Origin: Mayamaea pseudoterrestris
Lineage: Eukaryota; Bacillariophyta; Bacillariophyceae; Sellaphorales; Sellaphoraceae
NCBI GenBank assembly: GCA_027923505.1
Contig: BROI01000004.1
Span: forward strand, 372,001-436,000
Length of the DNA stretch: 64,000 bases
Direction of reading: 5' to 3'
The first letter of the stretch is position 1. Each line of letters begins with the position of its first letter. Positions 35,701 to 48,031 of the stretch are shown here, piece after piece. Made by a program: the position numbers and the translations under genes. A model generated the notes under the pieces. The model was not told the origin of the DNA and did no database searches. It saw only the letters and a program-made list of their open reading frames with translations.

Positions 35701-38700
35701 TGACCCCAAAGTAGCTGTAGTCAGAGATGGTCCGAGGTCGCCGGTCTCGCTGAGGCACAACACCAAGAGGACTGAGTCGGAGTTGTTCCATTCCAAGGAC
35801 CTGTGAGGCTGGTAGGACGGTCCAGTGGCCTTTCTTGATCATGTCAGTGAACTCCTCCCGCAGAAAAGCAGTGTGTTCAAAGGCAGACTTGTGAGGGCCC
35901 CTCTTGAGCGCCATTTGCTTTTGTGCTAGTGTCCAAGGCTTTTTCTGCATAATGGCTGGTGCGCCACGTGCATCCAATTGGTGTAGCAAATGTGCAGCTG
36001 GATGATCCAGATCCTTGACGCTGGGCTGTAAGTCAGAGGCGCCGCGGCTGGCCTCCACAAAAGCACGCCAATCCGGAGACAAAGCAAGACGTGCAGATGC
36101 CTCCTGAACCAGCTGCCCCAATTCATCATCAAGTAGTTGCAAGGATGAGGTGTTGGTGTGTGTAGGCAACTTGGATGTAGGAAGACTGCCAGGCAAAGTG
36201 TAAGGAGGTGCAGATGCCTTTGGGGAGACCAGGTCATGTGCCTTTGGCTGAGAGGCCCAGTGTGGAGCCCAGCCAGTTGCCATGGCAGGTAACTGTGCAG
36301 GTGCAGCAGTGGCTTCCATTGAGAGTGGAGCAGCCTTGCTGAATGCCAAGTGTGGTGCCATGGTAGGAGCAGCCTTGCTGGCAACCAAGTGTGGAGCCAT
36401 GGCTTGGTGTGACACCACAACTGGGGAGGCGCCAGTACATGGGACTGGAGCAGCCACTGGAGAGGCATCAGCGGTGTGAAGGCCTGGAGAAGCCACATCC
36501 TCAGGTGCGACGGCGACAGACGATTCAAGGGGGCCTGGAGAAGCCACAGCCTGGTGTGTAGGTGTGACGGCAACAGATGGATTGGTGCTAGGAGCCAAGG
36601 TTGGACGACACTCAGGGTGGACAACTTGACGACTTGCTTGGAGTTGACTTGCTTGGACTTGGACCAGGGACGCAGTGGGACCGGGGACAGAGGCCAATTT
36701 GATTACATTCCTGGCAGCAGTAGGCAAGAGACGTGGTGTGGGCAGTAACAATGGTTCTTTCTGCACAACATGCACGCCAGCTTGCTTACCAAGTTCAGGA
36801 GATAGGACAGGTGACACAGTAGATTTAAAACGTTTACTACTGGGCGACTTAATTACTGGAACTACTTCTTCATTTTCGACAACTGGACCTGCGACTCTGG
36901 ATGGTGGAACAGCAGAGGTTGCAGGCGTCAGCGGATTATAACATATAGGGATCCGCCCGCCGGACCGTCAATCAATGCGGGGCTCAAGATGCTCCAATGC
37001 CCAAGCCAACAAGGCATCATCAGCTGCCTGACTATGCTTGATGTGGTCGGCTTTGCGCTGAGTCACATTTGCCACGCAAATGATAAGCCATGCAGGGAGC
37101 AGTAGCGAGTCCTGGGATGCTATCCTTGGTGGGCCAACTCTTGTCCTCGGGATTCTTCCTCATCAAGCGGAGTTGGCGCTTGTCCTTCTGGAAGGCTTCA
37201 AAGGCTGGGTTGTAATCCAGGTTGATGACCACCGCATTCGCCTTGGTAGAAGGACTGTTGCCGCTTGCACCCGTCAAAGTAGAAGCCGCGGTGGTATGAG
37301 TGCCTTTGCTGTTGACACTGCTACCAACCTTGATGGATCCTGGGATGTCGGCTGCCTTGTTGAGTTGCTTGCTTAGTTGAGTGCAATACTTGGCAGGCAA
37401 AGGAGGCAGGACAGAGAGATTGCCAATTTCCAAGTCCTCCATGACACTGGCCAGATCCGGGACGGCCTTGTAGGTGGGAGAAGTCTCCATAGTCTTGAAC
37501 CAACGGTGGAAGCGGACTTGGACTGCTCGCAGCATGAGGGAGGGTCCCTGCTCACCAAGGCTAGCCAAGGCGTGCTGATAGGTAGGAATGTTGGCTTCAA
37601 ATGTCTTGGTCCAATGCTCCAACGTGCAGACAAGCTCATGATCTTCCCCAAAGTACTGTGTGAGGAGGATTAGGTAGGCCCGGCACATGCGTGCTGCCAG
37701 GAAGTAGTTGGTTGGCAGCACCACTTTGGAAGTAACAGCCTGGAGTTCCTTAGTATCTTGGTAGGTGATTGCATGACCGCCACTTAGGATGTCGTCATGC
37801 GCCTGCGCCGCTTGGAGGACTTCAGCTGACATGTTTGAGCCTTGGAGAACAGTCAGATTGGGTGGTACCATCATGAAGACATTGATGCCTCCACTAAAAT
37901 CATCCTTGTCGGCGCCTGCAAAGTCTCCATCTTGAAGCCGTCGGCTAATGTGCGGCGTCACAATAGGAGCATAGTCTTGGTTACCCGCTGCCACCGCACC
38001 CTCAACTAGATGGTCTTGCACTACCTTGCGCTTGTCCTTGTCAGCCGTGGCGGCGAGGAGGTGGTGCAGTTCGGGATAGCCACTTGGTGAAGCAATGCGT
38101 AGCATGATGCTAGTGCGCCGTAATTGTGTCGCAGTTAAAATGTCGGAGACTTTCTTGGGTGCCTTGGCTGCTTCGGCGCGAGCCTCTTCACGGGCTCGGA
38201 CTTCGGCTGCATCCTTAGCTTGGCGCTCCAAAAGGTTGACCAAAGCACTTTGATTTGGATCGGGTTGGGCGAACAAGTCCGGCAAGAGGCGCCGCAAGTT
38301 GGTCGAGGTGAACCGGGCCACATCGGCATCCCAGCTCGGAGCGGCTCGTGCAATTCCTGGAATAGTAGGCACTCCATCAGCGGCTCGGCAAGTAACCAAT
38401 AGCTTTAGCCAAGTGCAAAGGTTGGTCAAGACATGTTCCAGCCCCGCATCAATAATAGCCGGCGCCAAACGGTCGAAGAATTCGCGCCGCGTAAAACCCT
38501 GCCCAATCACCAGCGGTGCGAACCGCACGGGCAAGGCCTGAACCATCCGCGCACGACCTTGGACAATGGTCGCATCGTCTTCGTCAACCGGCTGCAATGG
38601 AGGCAAATACTCAGTGCCAGCAGGCAAGCCTTGCAATCGCTCCATTGTTTGTGCCAATGTTGCTGGCACATTTGTGAAGTGCCCGTTCAATGGACTGAGA

Positions 38701-39130
38701 TGAAAATCTGCCACCGTCAGTTCGACGAGGCCTGCCGTGCCTTGGAAAACCTCCGTACCAAAACCGATGACTCGATTGTCCCAGCGGTTGGTGCGACCTG
38801 CAACGGCAAGGTACCGCTGGGCCCCGACAATGGCGTGAATGCAACCATGCATAGGCTGGTCGGCCTCGACCAAGGCAGCAACAAGAATGGGAGCGGTCTC
38901 CAAGGGCGTGTCGACCAAACCTTTAAAGCAATCAGCTGCAGTTAAAGGAGGATCGGCAGTGCGAGTGAGACCGTTCAAACCATTGTATTCACCGTTCAAA
39001 GGATCATTACTTGCCTGACTGTAACGGGCAAGGAAGGTGACCGTAGGGAGAGTGGCCCCGGCAAAAGGAATGGCGGCGGCTGCGGCAGCGGCGTCGGCTC
39101 CATTGACGGCGGCCATGGAGGAATGCACTT
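32790..39130 (-). mobile_element. DIRS-type tyrosine-recombinase retrotransposon
   Basis: Three long frames read on the minus strand. A gag-like frame (39128-37032, 698 residues) ends with a Cys/His knuckle-like motif near HLRGKC. A pol frame (36817-34724) has a Pro/Ala-rich leader, then reverse transcriptase with LDIADGFYRVRLLPGD and the YVDD catalytic box. A third frame (34847-32886) has an RNase H-like part (GTTDASGRGAGA) and ends with a tyrosine-recombinase domain (ARSLRAGGAMALLNGG, LMGRWRSDAMLRYLH). No protease, DDE integrase or LTRs are seen, which fits the DIRS order. The element looks close to whole, with perhaps one or two breaks, so it may be fairly young. The outer limits are guesses; I could not identify its terminal repeats. 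It fills the gap between AP-3 delta and the SAP gene. Confidence 0.88.
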
Positions 39131-39570
39131 AATTCTATCTTCTTTCCTTGTCAAAAGCAGCACTCGAGGCAGCTCTCTAAAGGAATCAAAGGACAAGCGA
39201 CTGTAGCAACAACAACAGGAGGGGCTGCTTGGAAGGAGCTTGCCTTCTTCAAAAGAATGGCTCCGAGCAGGGCGAAGGAGGATCAAAGGATGCTCTTCAA
39301 CACGCTCAGGGGCTTATCTGCAACCACGCAGCTTTCAAAGCCGTATGGTGTCGCCACGCTGGCGACTGTAACATATAGTGTAGTCTTTTCCTTCCGCTTT
39401 CAGCTGCGGCAAAGACGAGCCGTCAAAAGTCCTTCAACTTCGAGAGGGTGAACCAAGCAATCGACCGGCGTCGAAGAAGTATAGCAACTACCTGTAGCCA
39501 ACAAGCAGCATTGAGAGCTGAATAAAGACTAGATAAAACCATTTGAACCAATAAGCTAGGCGAAAAGAAG
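39131..39570. other. Gap between the DIRS-type element and the SAP gene
   Basis: These 440 bases hold no gene. Part may be the non-coding end of the retroelement and part the promoter of the next gene. A purine-rich segment (near 39222-39300) and a pyrimidine-rich segment (near 39385) are visible, with no repeat I can match to the other flank. Confidence 0.35.
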
Positions 39571-41810
39571 ATGAAGCTGCAATTTGTCGTGTCGGCGCAG
39601 CTGCTTGCAGTGACTGTCTCTTTTCAAACGCACCGTGCATACTTCTTGTCAAAGCCATTGCTACAGACGACGACGACATTGAGAGCACGGGGAGAGGAGC
39701 CAATTGTCAGAAACTTCAATGTTTTAGTACCCCAGCGCTCGCCATATTCGGGACGGTTCCCAGAAGAAATCACGGCGCCCGGACTGTCATCAGCACCTGC
39801 ACCATCCGTCGCACCCCCTGCTGTCGTGTCGGCTCCTCCAGCACCAGTCTTTGTCGCCCCAGATCCTCCAGTGCCTCCTCAACCAGTATCTATTGTTCCA
39901 GATGTCATTGCAACTCCCGAGCCAGAGATTATTCAGCAAGTCGCGCCGCCACCACCAATCTCCTTTCCTGACGCGCCAATTGCAAGCACGCATTCCGCAG
40001 CAGTATCATCCGCCGGTACAAACCCATACTTGGAACGCATGCGCGAGAATCACCAAGAATTTCGTGCCATGGTCAAGGGTTCCCTACAGGAGTTCGGCGA
40101 CTCGGACGCTGGCGGTGCGCTTCAGGACAAGCTTGCCAATCTAAAGTCACTCAACGTTGATACATCAAACGGTTGGCCTGCACTTCGAGACAATCTCAAC
40201 AAGCTTACTCTTGATACAAACAAATTATTTCAGGACTCGTTCAACCAAATTCCAGCTGACCAAATGCGCACGAGCATTCAAAACGCTGCAAGCTTGGTGG
40301 GAAGACAAGGAACGACGGCCGATCAAGTATTGCAGGCACTCAATACCAAAGAGTTGGGTTCATGGTATGCCGGCATTATCAGTGTCATTGTATTGGGTGT
40401 CGTGGCAACGGCTAGTTCGAAGTCGGCGAGTGATGAAGTTGCAACTGTGGCAAAGTCCAACGAGGACAGCATTTTGGATAGTAGCAGCAGCATTCCACCA
40501 ACGCTTGTGGACGATTTGACGGAAACAAACACAGCAATTCCAGCTAGTAGTACCATGGAGCAGCAGATCATGCAGCTCACGCAGGCGACTGCAGCAGTAT
40601 CCAAGGAACTCAAGGATTTAAAGTTGACACTGGCCGAACGTGACTACACAATTGCGTCCATGCAGAGCGAATTTCGTGTCGTGCAGAATGAGCTGACAAT
40701 GTTGAGAACTGTAGAGGAACAACTTGGTACCAAATTAAAACGAGTGGAACACGAGTTGGCGGAAAAGGTTGGGGAATTGGAAGAGGAGCGAGCGATGCGT
40801 GTCAAATTTGAGGCTGAGTTGAAAGAAGCGTCGAGCAAGGCAGCGAAGAGTAGTCTTAAAGAGGCTGAACCAATTAAGTCGGAGGCACTAGAAAAGCCAG
40901 CACCAAAAGCATCGAAATCTTCGAAAGCCGCTACGGCTTCCAAAGCTTCGCCGGCACCAGTAGAAGTGCCATTGAGCGAGAATGTGGCATCGAACGCGTC
41001 GAATCCTGCTGCTCCAGCACCTGCACCCAAATCAGCGCCCGAGAAACAACCTGCGACAAAGAAGATGTCAGAGCCTATCGCCTCTACGCCTAATCCAGAG
41101 CCAGTAGCGGTACAAAAAGCTGCGAGCGAAAAACCCCAAGCGACCAAGAAGGCGCCCAAGTCTGCCGCCTCTGCACCAATTCCAGCACCCGCACCATCAC
41201 CCAAAGTTGCAATCGCGACACCACCAGCGACAAAGAAAGTAGATGAATTACTCGCGCCTTCAACAAATCTTGATCCTGTATCTCCACCTAAGACTGCGTC
41301 TTCGAAGGCACCTGCGACCAAGGCATTTGCCGAGCCAGTCGCTCCATCGCCGTCTCCAAAGGCTGCTACTCTGAAAAAGGCTCCAAAGAAAGCTCCTGCC
41401 AAGACTGTCACAGCAGATGCTTCTGCACAAGTCTCTGCACCAGCATCCACAACTACGTTGGACAATGCAATTAGCAAGAAAGCGTCATCGCCTGTATCTG
41501 AACCTTTTTTCGCTGCGGTTGCCACCAACACTACCGAGTCTATCGCGACAAAAGCTCCGACATCGTCACCCGTTGCTTCCAGTGACGATTGGAGCAAGTT
41601 TTCGACTTCGACCTTGACAAGAAAGTCGATTGCTGAACTAACTGATTATCTAAAAGTGAAGGTGAGTTTGCATGCAGAAATATATTGCTGGCGGATGTAG
41701 AGCGACCGGATTCTAACACAAACGTTTCGATACAGGGGGTTTCTGTCGTTGATAGTAGTGGCAAAAATTTGAAGAAGGCAGAACTGGTTCGAGCAGTGCA
41801 GTCGGCGTGA
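39571..41810 (+). CDS. Plastid-targeted SAP-like, coiled-coil, Ala/Pro/Lys-rich membrane protein
   Basis: Two exons (39571-41661 and 41736-41810) give 721 residues. The start (MKLQFVVSAQLLAVTVSFQT) is a signal peptide ending at SFQ, a plastid-like junction. A Pro/Ala/Val linker (residues 75-150) leads to helices, then one membrane segment at about 265-285 (WYAGIISVIVLGVVATAS). A heptad-like coiled coil follows at about 325-430 (LKDLKLTLAERDYTIASMQS). The next 230 residues are a degenerate Ala/Pro/Lys/Ser repeat, like H1 or plastid nucleoid proteins. The end, across the intron, is a SAP-like helix-extended-loop-helix (KSIAELTDYLKVKGVSVVDS, then KKAELVRAV). A link between thylakoid or envelope membrane and plastid DNA is an inference. 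I do not recognise an ortholog. Confidence 0.78.
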
Positions 41811-41916
41811 AGGGGAACGATTTCGTTGCAACGCTATTAAAATTGCTTGACTGTAAATTACCACTAAATTTGTAACATACAACTTTGAAAGTCAAGCAAG
41901 TCATCATTGACATACG

Positions 41917-44900
41917 CTACTGTATGACGCCTTTCGCAAAGTACCTAGCGATGGTATCGAATCTGTCGTCGGCCTGACTTAGATCTCTCCAGAAATTTTC
42001 TCGCAGGGATTCAGACACGTCCTGTCGAGATTCTCCATCGCCGGCTCGGACCTTGGCATAAACCTCGTCAATGTTTAATCGTGATATGGTTCCTTCCGAA
42101 CTTGATGGAAGGGATAACGATATTCGCAGAAGAGAGTCGATCTCATTCTCCATCGAATTGCAAAGATGGTTGTACTCTTCGACTTCGCTAGTCAACCGCG
42201 ATATTTCTTTTCTGGAATCCTCTAGAATGGATCCGACGTAGTCTAGCGCGACCGATAATGGAACTGTCTGCCGGTTGAGCGTCTTGTTGAAATTCTTTTC
42301 ACTGAATTGACCAGTTCCTTCACCTGCAAGGATGCGAGCAACCCGTACGGGAGGCAATAAACCCTGATCTTTGGCTAGCGCAAGCGCCTCCTGAATATCT
42401 TCAAGAATTTCGTCTGCCTCGTCCTCTTCGTCAGAATCATCTTCATTTTCACTCTGTTTTGGGGACTGCAGGATATCGAATGAGGTCATGATGATGGAAG
42501 AAATAAGTCCACAACGTGTACAGTACCAACTGACTCACCACTTTTAACTTTTCGCCTACAAGGTTGACAAAGTGGCCAAGAACGTCCGCCAACACTTCTG
42601 GATCAGTCCGGCTCATTGCAAGAAGAGCGCGTCGAGACTTTTCACTGCCATCTTTGGCATACCTCTCTAGTAACATGGGCGTCATCTGGAGCCGTTCGTA
42701 CAGCAGTAATTCACCATCTTTAAACCCTGATAATTGCACAAGAACGAGAGCATCATACTCGCCAATTTCACCGCAATGACTGTCCGTCAGCGCCGTTATA
42801 ATTTCTTGGTGCCTCAGCTTCTCAACCTCAATGTCGCCGTTCCGCTTGGCCTGTTTCCACTCATCAAGAGTTACCTCAAGTAACGTACGACGTAACGATG
42901 GCGTCAAGTAGCACCTACTGCGATTACAATGAGCGAGAATGAGACGCAACATCTTTGAATTCTCAACAAATGCAGGTGCAAACAAGTGCACTGGGTACGG
43001 AGGATGAAGTATATCCTCTGGCGAGAGTTCAATCATTTTGGAAAGGGACGCCGAGTCCACTAATGAAGCTTCAGCTAGAAAATTTGGTGAAAATTTGCCG
43101 ACGCACAGGGCGACGACAACTCCGGCAGTCTCTCGTGGTAGAACGCGAGCCAGGCTGACGCCGTGAACCACTAGTATTTCCGCCACTTGCTGGGCATCCA
43201 ACGTGCAGATAGTAGCCAGTGCATCGCGAGGGTTTTCCGATATATTTGCCAGAATTGCCGATAAGGATGCTTTGTTAACCAAACTGGATGTTGAAGCCAC
43301 CAAAGCATCCGCCGCTTCGATATCGTTGAGCTTTAAATAACATGTTCGCAGCAATTCAATATGGACAGAAGTCGCCAACTCCAACTCTCGTAGCTTCTCC
43401 AAATACTTGACCAGTAAAGGAATTTTCGGTGCGTCAAGGAAACGAAAAATGACATGAGAGCTCTCCAGCGACCCAATCGTATGGATGTATTGATCCATTG
43501 CTCCCGCGTAGTCGTCCTTGCTGTACAAATGCTCGGCGTATTCTCGAAACAATGCTGTGACGTCAGCCGCATCGTACGATGGATCCGCGTAAGCAATGAC
43601 AATTGCTGCAGAATACAAGTTCTTCTGTACGAGCAACGATATTTTCTCTTGCGTCAACTTTTCCGCCAAAGTAATCAGAGACCCACCCGATGTTAAAACG
43701 ACGGCACTTGATCGCCCGCTACTTCCGCTCCCTTCCTCACTCTGTACAGGTAACGTCGCTACACCTGCAGCTCGCACCGCACGATGTCCCGGCGACAGCA
43801 ACAAGTGGAAGGCAACAAGCTTGTTAACGGTGTCATAAACATCAACAGCATCGCGCCCCGACTTTTCGTCCGTCGATGCCACGAGAGCGTAACCACTGGA
43901 AACTTGATCCGACTGCACGATTCGCAAGCGCTCGGCCGGCGTTGGCGGCGGAATCCCACAATAAGCCAGTTTGGTGCCTTCGACAGGGGCAACGTTGGTG
44001 CGTTCGGTCCGCTGGTACGAGTACAACCCGTCGTTTCGAGCGACAGTGATTGTGACTTGTCCCTGAACCCAAGTGGCATCAATCAATGACGCCGCGTTTA
44101 CCGGTCGTCCATCCAAATCATGCCTCGCAGATGGCGCTGACAAAGTAGAGTTTCCAGCAGGAAGAGCCATATCGTATGAACACAGACCGACGGCAGAAGT
44201 CATGTTATTATTGCTGGCTAAAGTGCCAACATCCTTGGGTCGATAGGCACAAAATACGCTTGCACGCTGCTGCTGATCCACTAGCGCCAGTTTGACACTG
44301 ACAACTTGTAAGCCTTCCGCCGACGGTGGTGCTGGAATGCGCAAGTATGGCCGCAGTGTATTGTTGCGTAAAGCCACGGCTTGACTGTGGCTGTGATTTT
44401 GCGTATTGTAGGAAAACACCAAAACGACTCCAGAGTCCGTTCCAATAGCCACCATGCCTGGAACAATATCAACTGTCGTGCAGTTACCGTCACTGACACT
44501 CCAAGAATGTAAAAGGCGCCAGAATTTAATGGTTGCTACATCCTCCATTGTTAAGTTTGGTGCAGTCTTGGCAGAAGGCAATGGTTTCTGACATGACAAA
44601 TGCAAATGAGGATCCTCCCATACGACCAATTGATTGGCCGAGACACATGCTAAATGTAGAGGGCCCTGTGGTGGCATTTGAAGCTGCTGCTTGCTGTGAG
44701 TAGTGCCATTATTCGAAACAGAAAGCCGACAAGCCGCTATACCAATTACGTGATCAAGTTCCTTTGTCGCTTGCCTTCGCTGCGGCTGCGGACTTGACGA
44801 CGACGCAGACGCCTTGACGGTTACTGGCGCGACCAAGGCCGACAAGACGCTAAATGGTGCAAAATAGCCTCGCCAGCCATCCAGGTCATCCAGATCCTGT

Positions 44901-45436
44901 TCCATGGCAAAGGGTGGATTGCAGCGAACTGTCAAATCGACGCAGTGCACGTAATGCGAGTCTCGTGACGAGATAAAGGCCAAGACCAAACCCTCAGCTG
45001 TCTTGGAAATATTCTTGTCAGTTACGTTCGATGGAGAAAGAATAAGCGCAAGTTGCTGCTGCTGACTCGGCAAGTGCACCAAACCTGCAGTTGATGTATC
45101 GTCTGTGTTGGCAGCTGCAGTTGCGCTACAAGCCGTTAAAGACGACCAGAAAGCCTGCAGCGATTCGCCATTTTTCCTCTGCTTGACGTTAACCGCGCTA
45201 GTATCATTTGTATTCGCAGTTGCAGGAGTTGGTTTCGAGTCGAGAGGCAAGGAAGCAGTCGTAACGACGAGGCTAATTGCCGTGTCCTCCGCAAGGTTGC
45301 TGCTGCTTACTGCGACTACGGTAGACGGCAAATTATCTCCTTCCTTTGCCACAAACAAGTCTTCGACAACTTCCGTCGGCAAGCTAAGAGTATGCCGCTC
45401 GAAAAAGGCGAACCGCTTCCAGCGAGAAGACGCCAT
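41917..45436 (-). CDS. VPS11: VPS11-like HOPS/CORVET subunit lacking the RING domain
   Basis: Two exons (45436-42539 and 42465-41917) give 1148 residues. The N-terminus SRWKRFAFFERH matches the VPS11 start, followed by a degenerate beta-propeller with inserts to about residue 600. The alpha-solenoid is clear: LVQKNLYSAAIVIAYADPSY, then EYAEHLYSKDDYAGAMDQYI, HTIGSLESSHVIFRFLDAPK. The end has VALDYVGSILEDSRKEISRL, the coiled coil before the usual RING, and FDTIARYFAKGVIQ, the usual segment after it. The C3H2C3 RING that belongs between them is absent; only one Cys remains in that exon. The subunit helps tether endosomes and lysosomes. Large Ser/Thr/Asn-rich propeller loops are unusual. Confidence 0.85.
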
Positions 45437-45499
45437 GGTGCCCGAATGGATTTGTGCAGCAAGGCTTCGTCAATCGAGACGCGGTCAGACAGGACTACA

Positions 45500-45785
45500 C
45501 TATGGTCGATAGTGCCAAAAACTTTGAAAAAATCAAAGTTTTTGGCACTGTAAGCTCAACAGTAGTCATGAGTCCCGGGAAAATCAAAGTTTTTGGCACT
45601 GTGCGCTTAACAGTAGTTTCCTTGAGTCGCGGGAAAATCAAAGTTTTTGGCACTGTGAGCTCAACAGTAGTTGTCATGAGTCCCGGGAAAATCGAAGTTT
45701 TTGGCACTACACTCTAACTTAGAGTGCCAATAACTTTGATTTTCAAAGTTTTTGGCACTACTCTTTGACTTACAGTGAGATGATC
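45500..45785. repeat. Palindromic repeat cluster B in a divergent promoter region
   Basis: Between the VPS11 and SAS10 starts. A hairpin at 45510-45551 reads AGTGCCAAAAACTTTGA ... TCAAAGTTTTTGGCACT. Then come four head-to-tail units of about 51-54 bp beginning AAAATCAAAGTTTTTGGCAC and ending CTCAACAGTAGT..GAGTCCCGGG (the last unit is cut short). A second hairpin at 45721-45763 reads AGAGTGCCAATAACTTTGA ... TCAAAGTTTTTGGCACTACT. The TTGGCACT/AGTGCCAA core is shared with cluster A at 4.6-4.8 kb. The units keep an open frame on the plus strand only by repetition. Confidence 0.85.
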
Positions 45786-45881
45786 AACGAGTGATAGTGT
45801 GACACTAAAGTCGCGAGAGCCATCCATTACTATTGCTTGCGACTCACACATCTCACAGAACAAAGCTTCAAGCATTCAACC

Positions 45882-48026
45882 ATGGCCAAGAAACGCCGAC
45901 ACACGGCCAAGACAGGCGACAAGAGCCTTTACAAGAGCCGGGAGGATGTGGAGGCACTGAAGAAATCTAAGCGCGACGATGACGACGATGAAATGGACGC
46001 GGCCGATCGACACTTTGCCAAGGACTTTTTGAAGCTTGATCACGACCAGGAAAGTAGCGACGATGATGATTCTGTCCAAGAAGAGGGTGTCATGAATTTG
46101 GGAATAAGGGGGGATGGTGACGACGACGACGACGATGAAGATGTTGACGATAGTAGCAGCGATGACGCAGATTCTGACATGGAAGATATTCGCCGTGGAT
46201 CGCAGAAGCGGTCTTCCAAGAAAGCAACCCATGACGACGACGAAGAAGACTTAGTAAGCTCATCGGATGACGATGAAGAAGAAGAGGAGATGGAAGATGT
46301 TCGCGATTGGGGTCGCAAAAAGTCAGCATACTATCACGGCGATACCGCCGACCTTGAGATTGGCCAAGACGCGGACGATGCGTATCTTGAGGAGGAAGCT
46401 GCCAAGGAAGTCCAGGCAGCCCGATTTAAGGACATGTCGGAGGATGACTTTCTTGACGAGTCTGATACGGAAAAGGAAAAAGTTGTTGCAACTGGAGATG
46501 ACATAACGATTGCTCGCGACAGCTCCAAACTTTCCGTTAAAGAAAAGCGAAAGTATCTCGACAAGCAGCATCCAGAAATGCTTCCCCTTCTATCCTACTT
46601 TTCTACCATTGTAGAAGATCTTAAGGAAAATACCAGCGTCGCGGCACTGGCGTTACTGGAAGGCGAAGCTGGAACGGCAGAGGTAAGCAGCCAGATGGTT
46701 GGGGAGATGCACTTTGATAGGCTGGAACGGAGGCTTTGCGCCGTTGACGTTCTAGTAGAAAAAACTGTGCAACATTACCTTGGGGCGATTTTTTAATCCT
46801 ACGATTTGGTCGATCCTGTGACTTGATATCGCTTGGTCCGCCCACTCACTCCTATTTTTGCTTTGCAATCACAGGCTGTCGGCGCGACGCGGACTGGCCA
46901 GCAATACTTACTGACAAAGTATCTGGCACAGCTTTCAACTGTGCTCAACATGTGCATATACCTTCTACTCAAGTCAGAACAAGCGCGTCAAGAGGACGCA
47001 GTGGATCCGGCATTGATACAGACGCACCCAGTAATGGTGCGGCTACATAAACTTAATTCAACTTTACAAAAGCTGGAAACTGGAGTCGAAGATCGCGTGG
47101 ATGGTCTAAGGGAACAGTTGTCTAACTTGGTTAAGGCTGCCAGTCTTATGAATAATGGAGAGTTGAGCGAAGCTGAGAGCGAGGAAGATGACGACAACGA
47201 GGAAGCTGTTGAAGTTAGCGATGCTCCTGAATCGGACGAAGGGTCGCCGGCTCCTGCTGCTGGGTCGGAGGACGAGGTCGACCAAGCTGGTATAAGCAGC
47301 GACGAAGCCTCGGTTGTTGACGAGAAAACGAATCACAGGCGCATTCTTAATGAAGCTCGTTTTGGCGTAAGGCTAGACGAGGTGAGGGAGGATGCCAGAG
47401 CTAAAACGAATCGCCGCAGACGACCGGCTGACTTTGGCGATTTTAACGATGAAGCTGAGGTACATGCAAAGTCCCTTGCTTCAACTCTAAATACTATCGA
47501 GCAACGATCTGCTTCTAAGAAAAGAAAGATCAATGCCGGTGCCGATGATATTGACGACGTTGAGAAGCAAAGCGATCAGCTTCGTCGAGGCATTGAAATG
47601 ATGGAAGCTGAGTTTGGCAAGGATTTCGACAAGCACGATGGCGGCGGTGACGGCAACGACAGCGACAATGTTGACCCGGAGCTAGATGAGGATGACTTTT
47701 ACGGCAAGGTAGCTACGGCTAGCAAATCTCGAAAGGAGGCACGAAAGAAGCAATACGAAGTTGCTCCGAAATATCCACGTTTAGAATCAGTTATTGATGG
47801 TGAGCGTGGTGTCTCCAAGCAAATAATGAAGAACAGAGGTTTGGTCGCTCACAAGAACAAGCTGAACCGCAATCCGCGCGTCAAGAAGCGCGAGCAGTAC
47901 CGCAAGGCACTCATTCGTCGCAAGGGTGCGGTGCGTGACGTGCGGACCGACGAGGGCCACAAGTACGACGGCGAAGGCACTGGTATCAAGAGCAACATTA
48001 GCCGCAGTCGCAAACTGGCGAGCTAA
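45882..48026 (+). CDS. SAS10: SAS10/UTP3, SSU processome component
   Basis: Two exons (45882-46682 and 46875-48026) give 650 residues. The N-terminus is basic (MAKKRRHTAKTGDKSLYKSR), then very acidic with Asp/Glu/Ser runs to about residue 140. The Sas10/Utp3/C1D (U3-binding) domain spans the junction: HPEMLPLLSYFSTIVEDLKE, then GQQYLLTKYLAQLSTVLNMC and IYLLLKSEQAR. The C-terminal Sas10 domain is strongly conserved: SKQIMKNRGLVAHKNKLNRN, then PRVKKREQYRKALIRRKGAV. The protein acts in nucleolar 18S rRNA processing, as does BMS1 in this window. Its stop at 48026 lies 5 bp from the stop of the convergent neighbour, so the transcripts must overlap. Confidence 0.95.
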
Positions 48027-48031
48027 AAATG

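Noticed and set aside
36476-36748. Gly/Arg/Asp-rich plus-strand frames over the retroelement
   Set aside because: They are antisense shadows of the Pro/Ala/His-rich leader of the element's pol frame.
40644-41597. 317-codon minus-strand open frame inside the SAP-like gene
   Set aside because: It mirrors the Ala/Pro/Lys repeat of the sense gene, whose codon bias keeps the antisense frame open; the peptide is only Ala/Ser/Gly/Val low-complexity.
45454-45717. Small plus-strand frame with three repeats of KIKVFGTV
   Set aside because: The periodicity comes from the DNA repeat units of cluster B, and the frame sits in a promoter gap.
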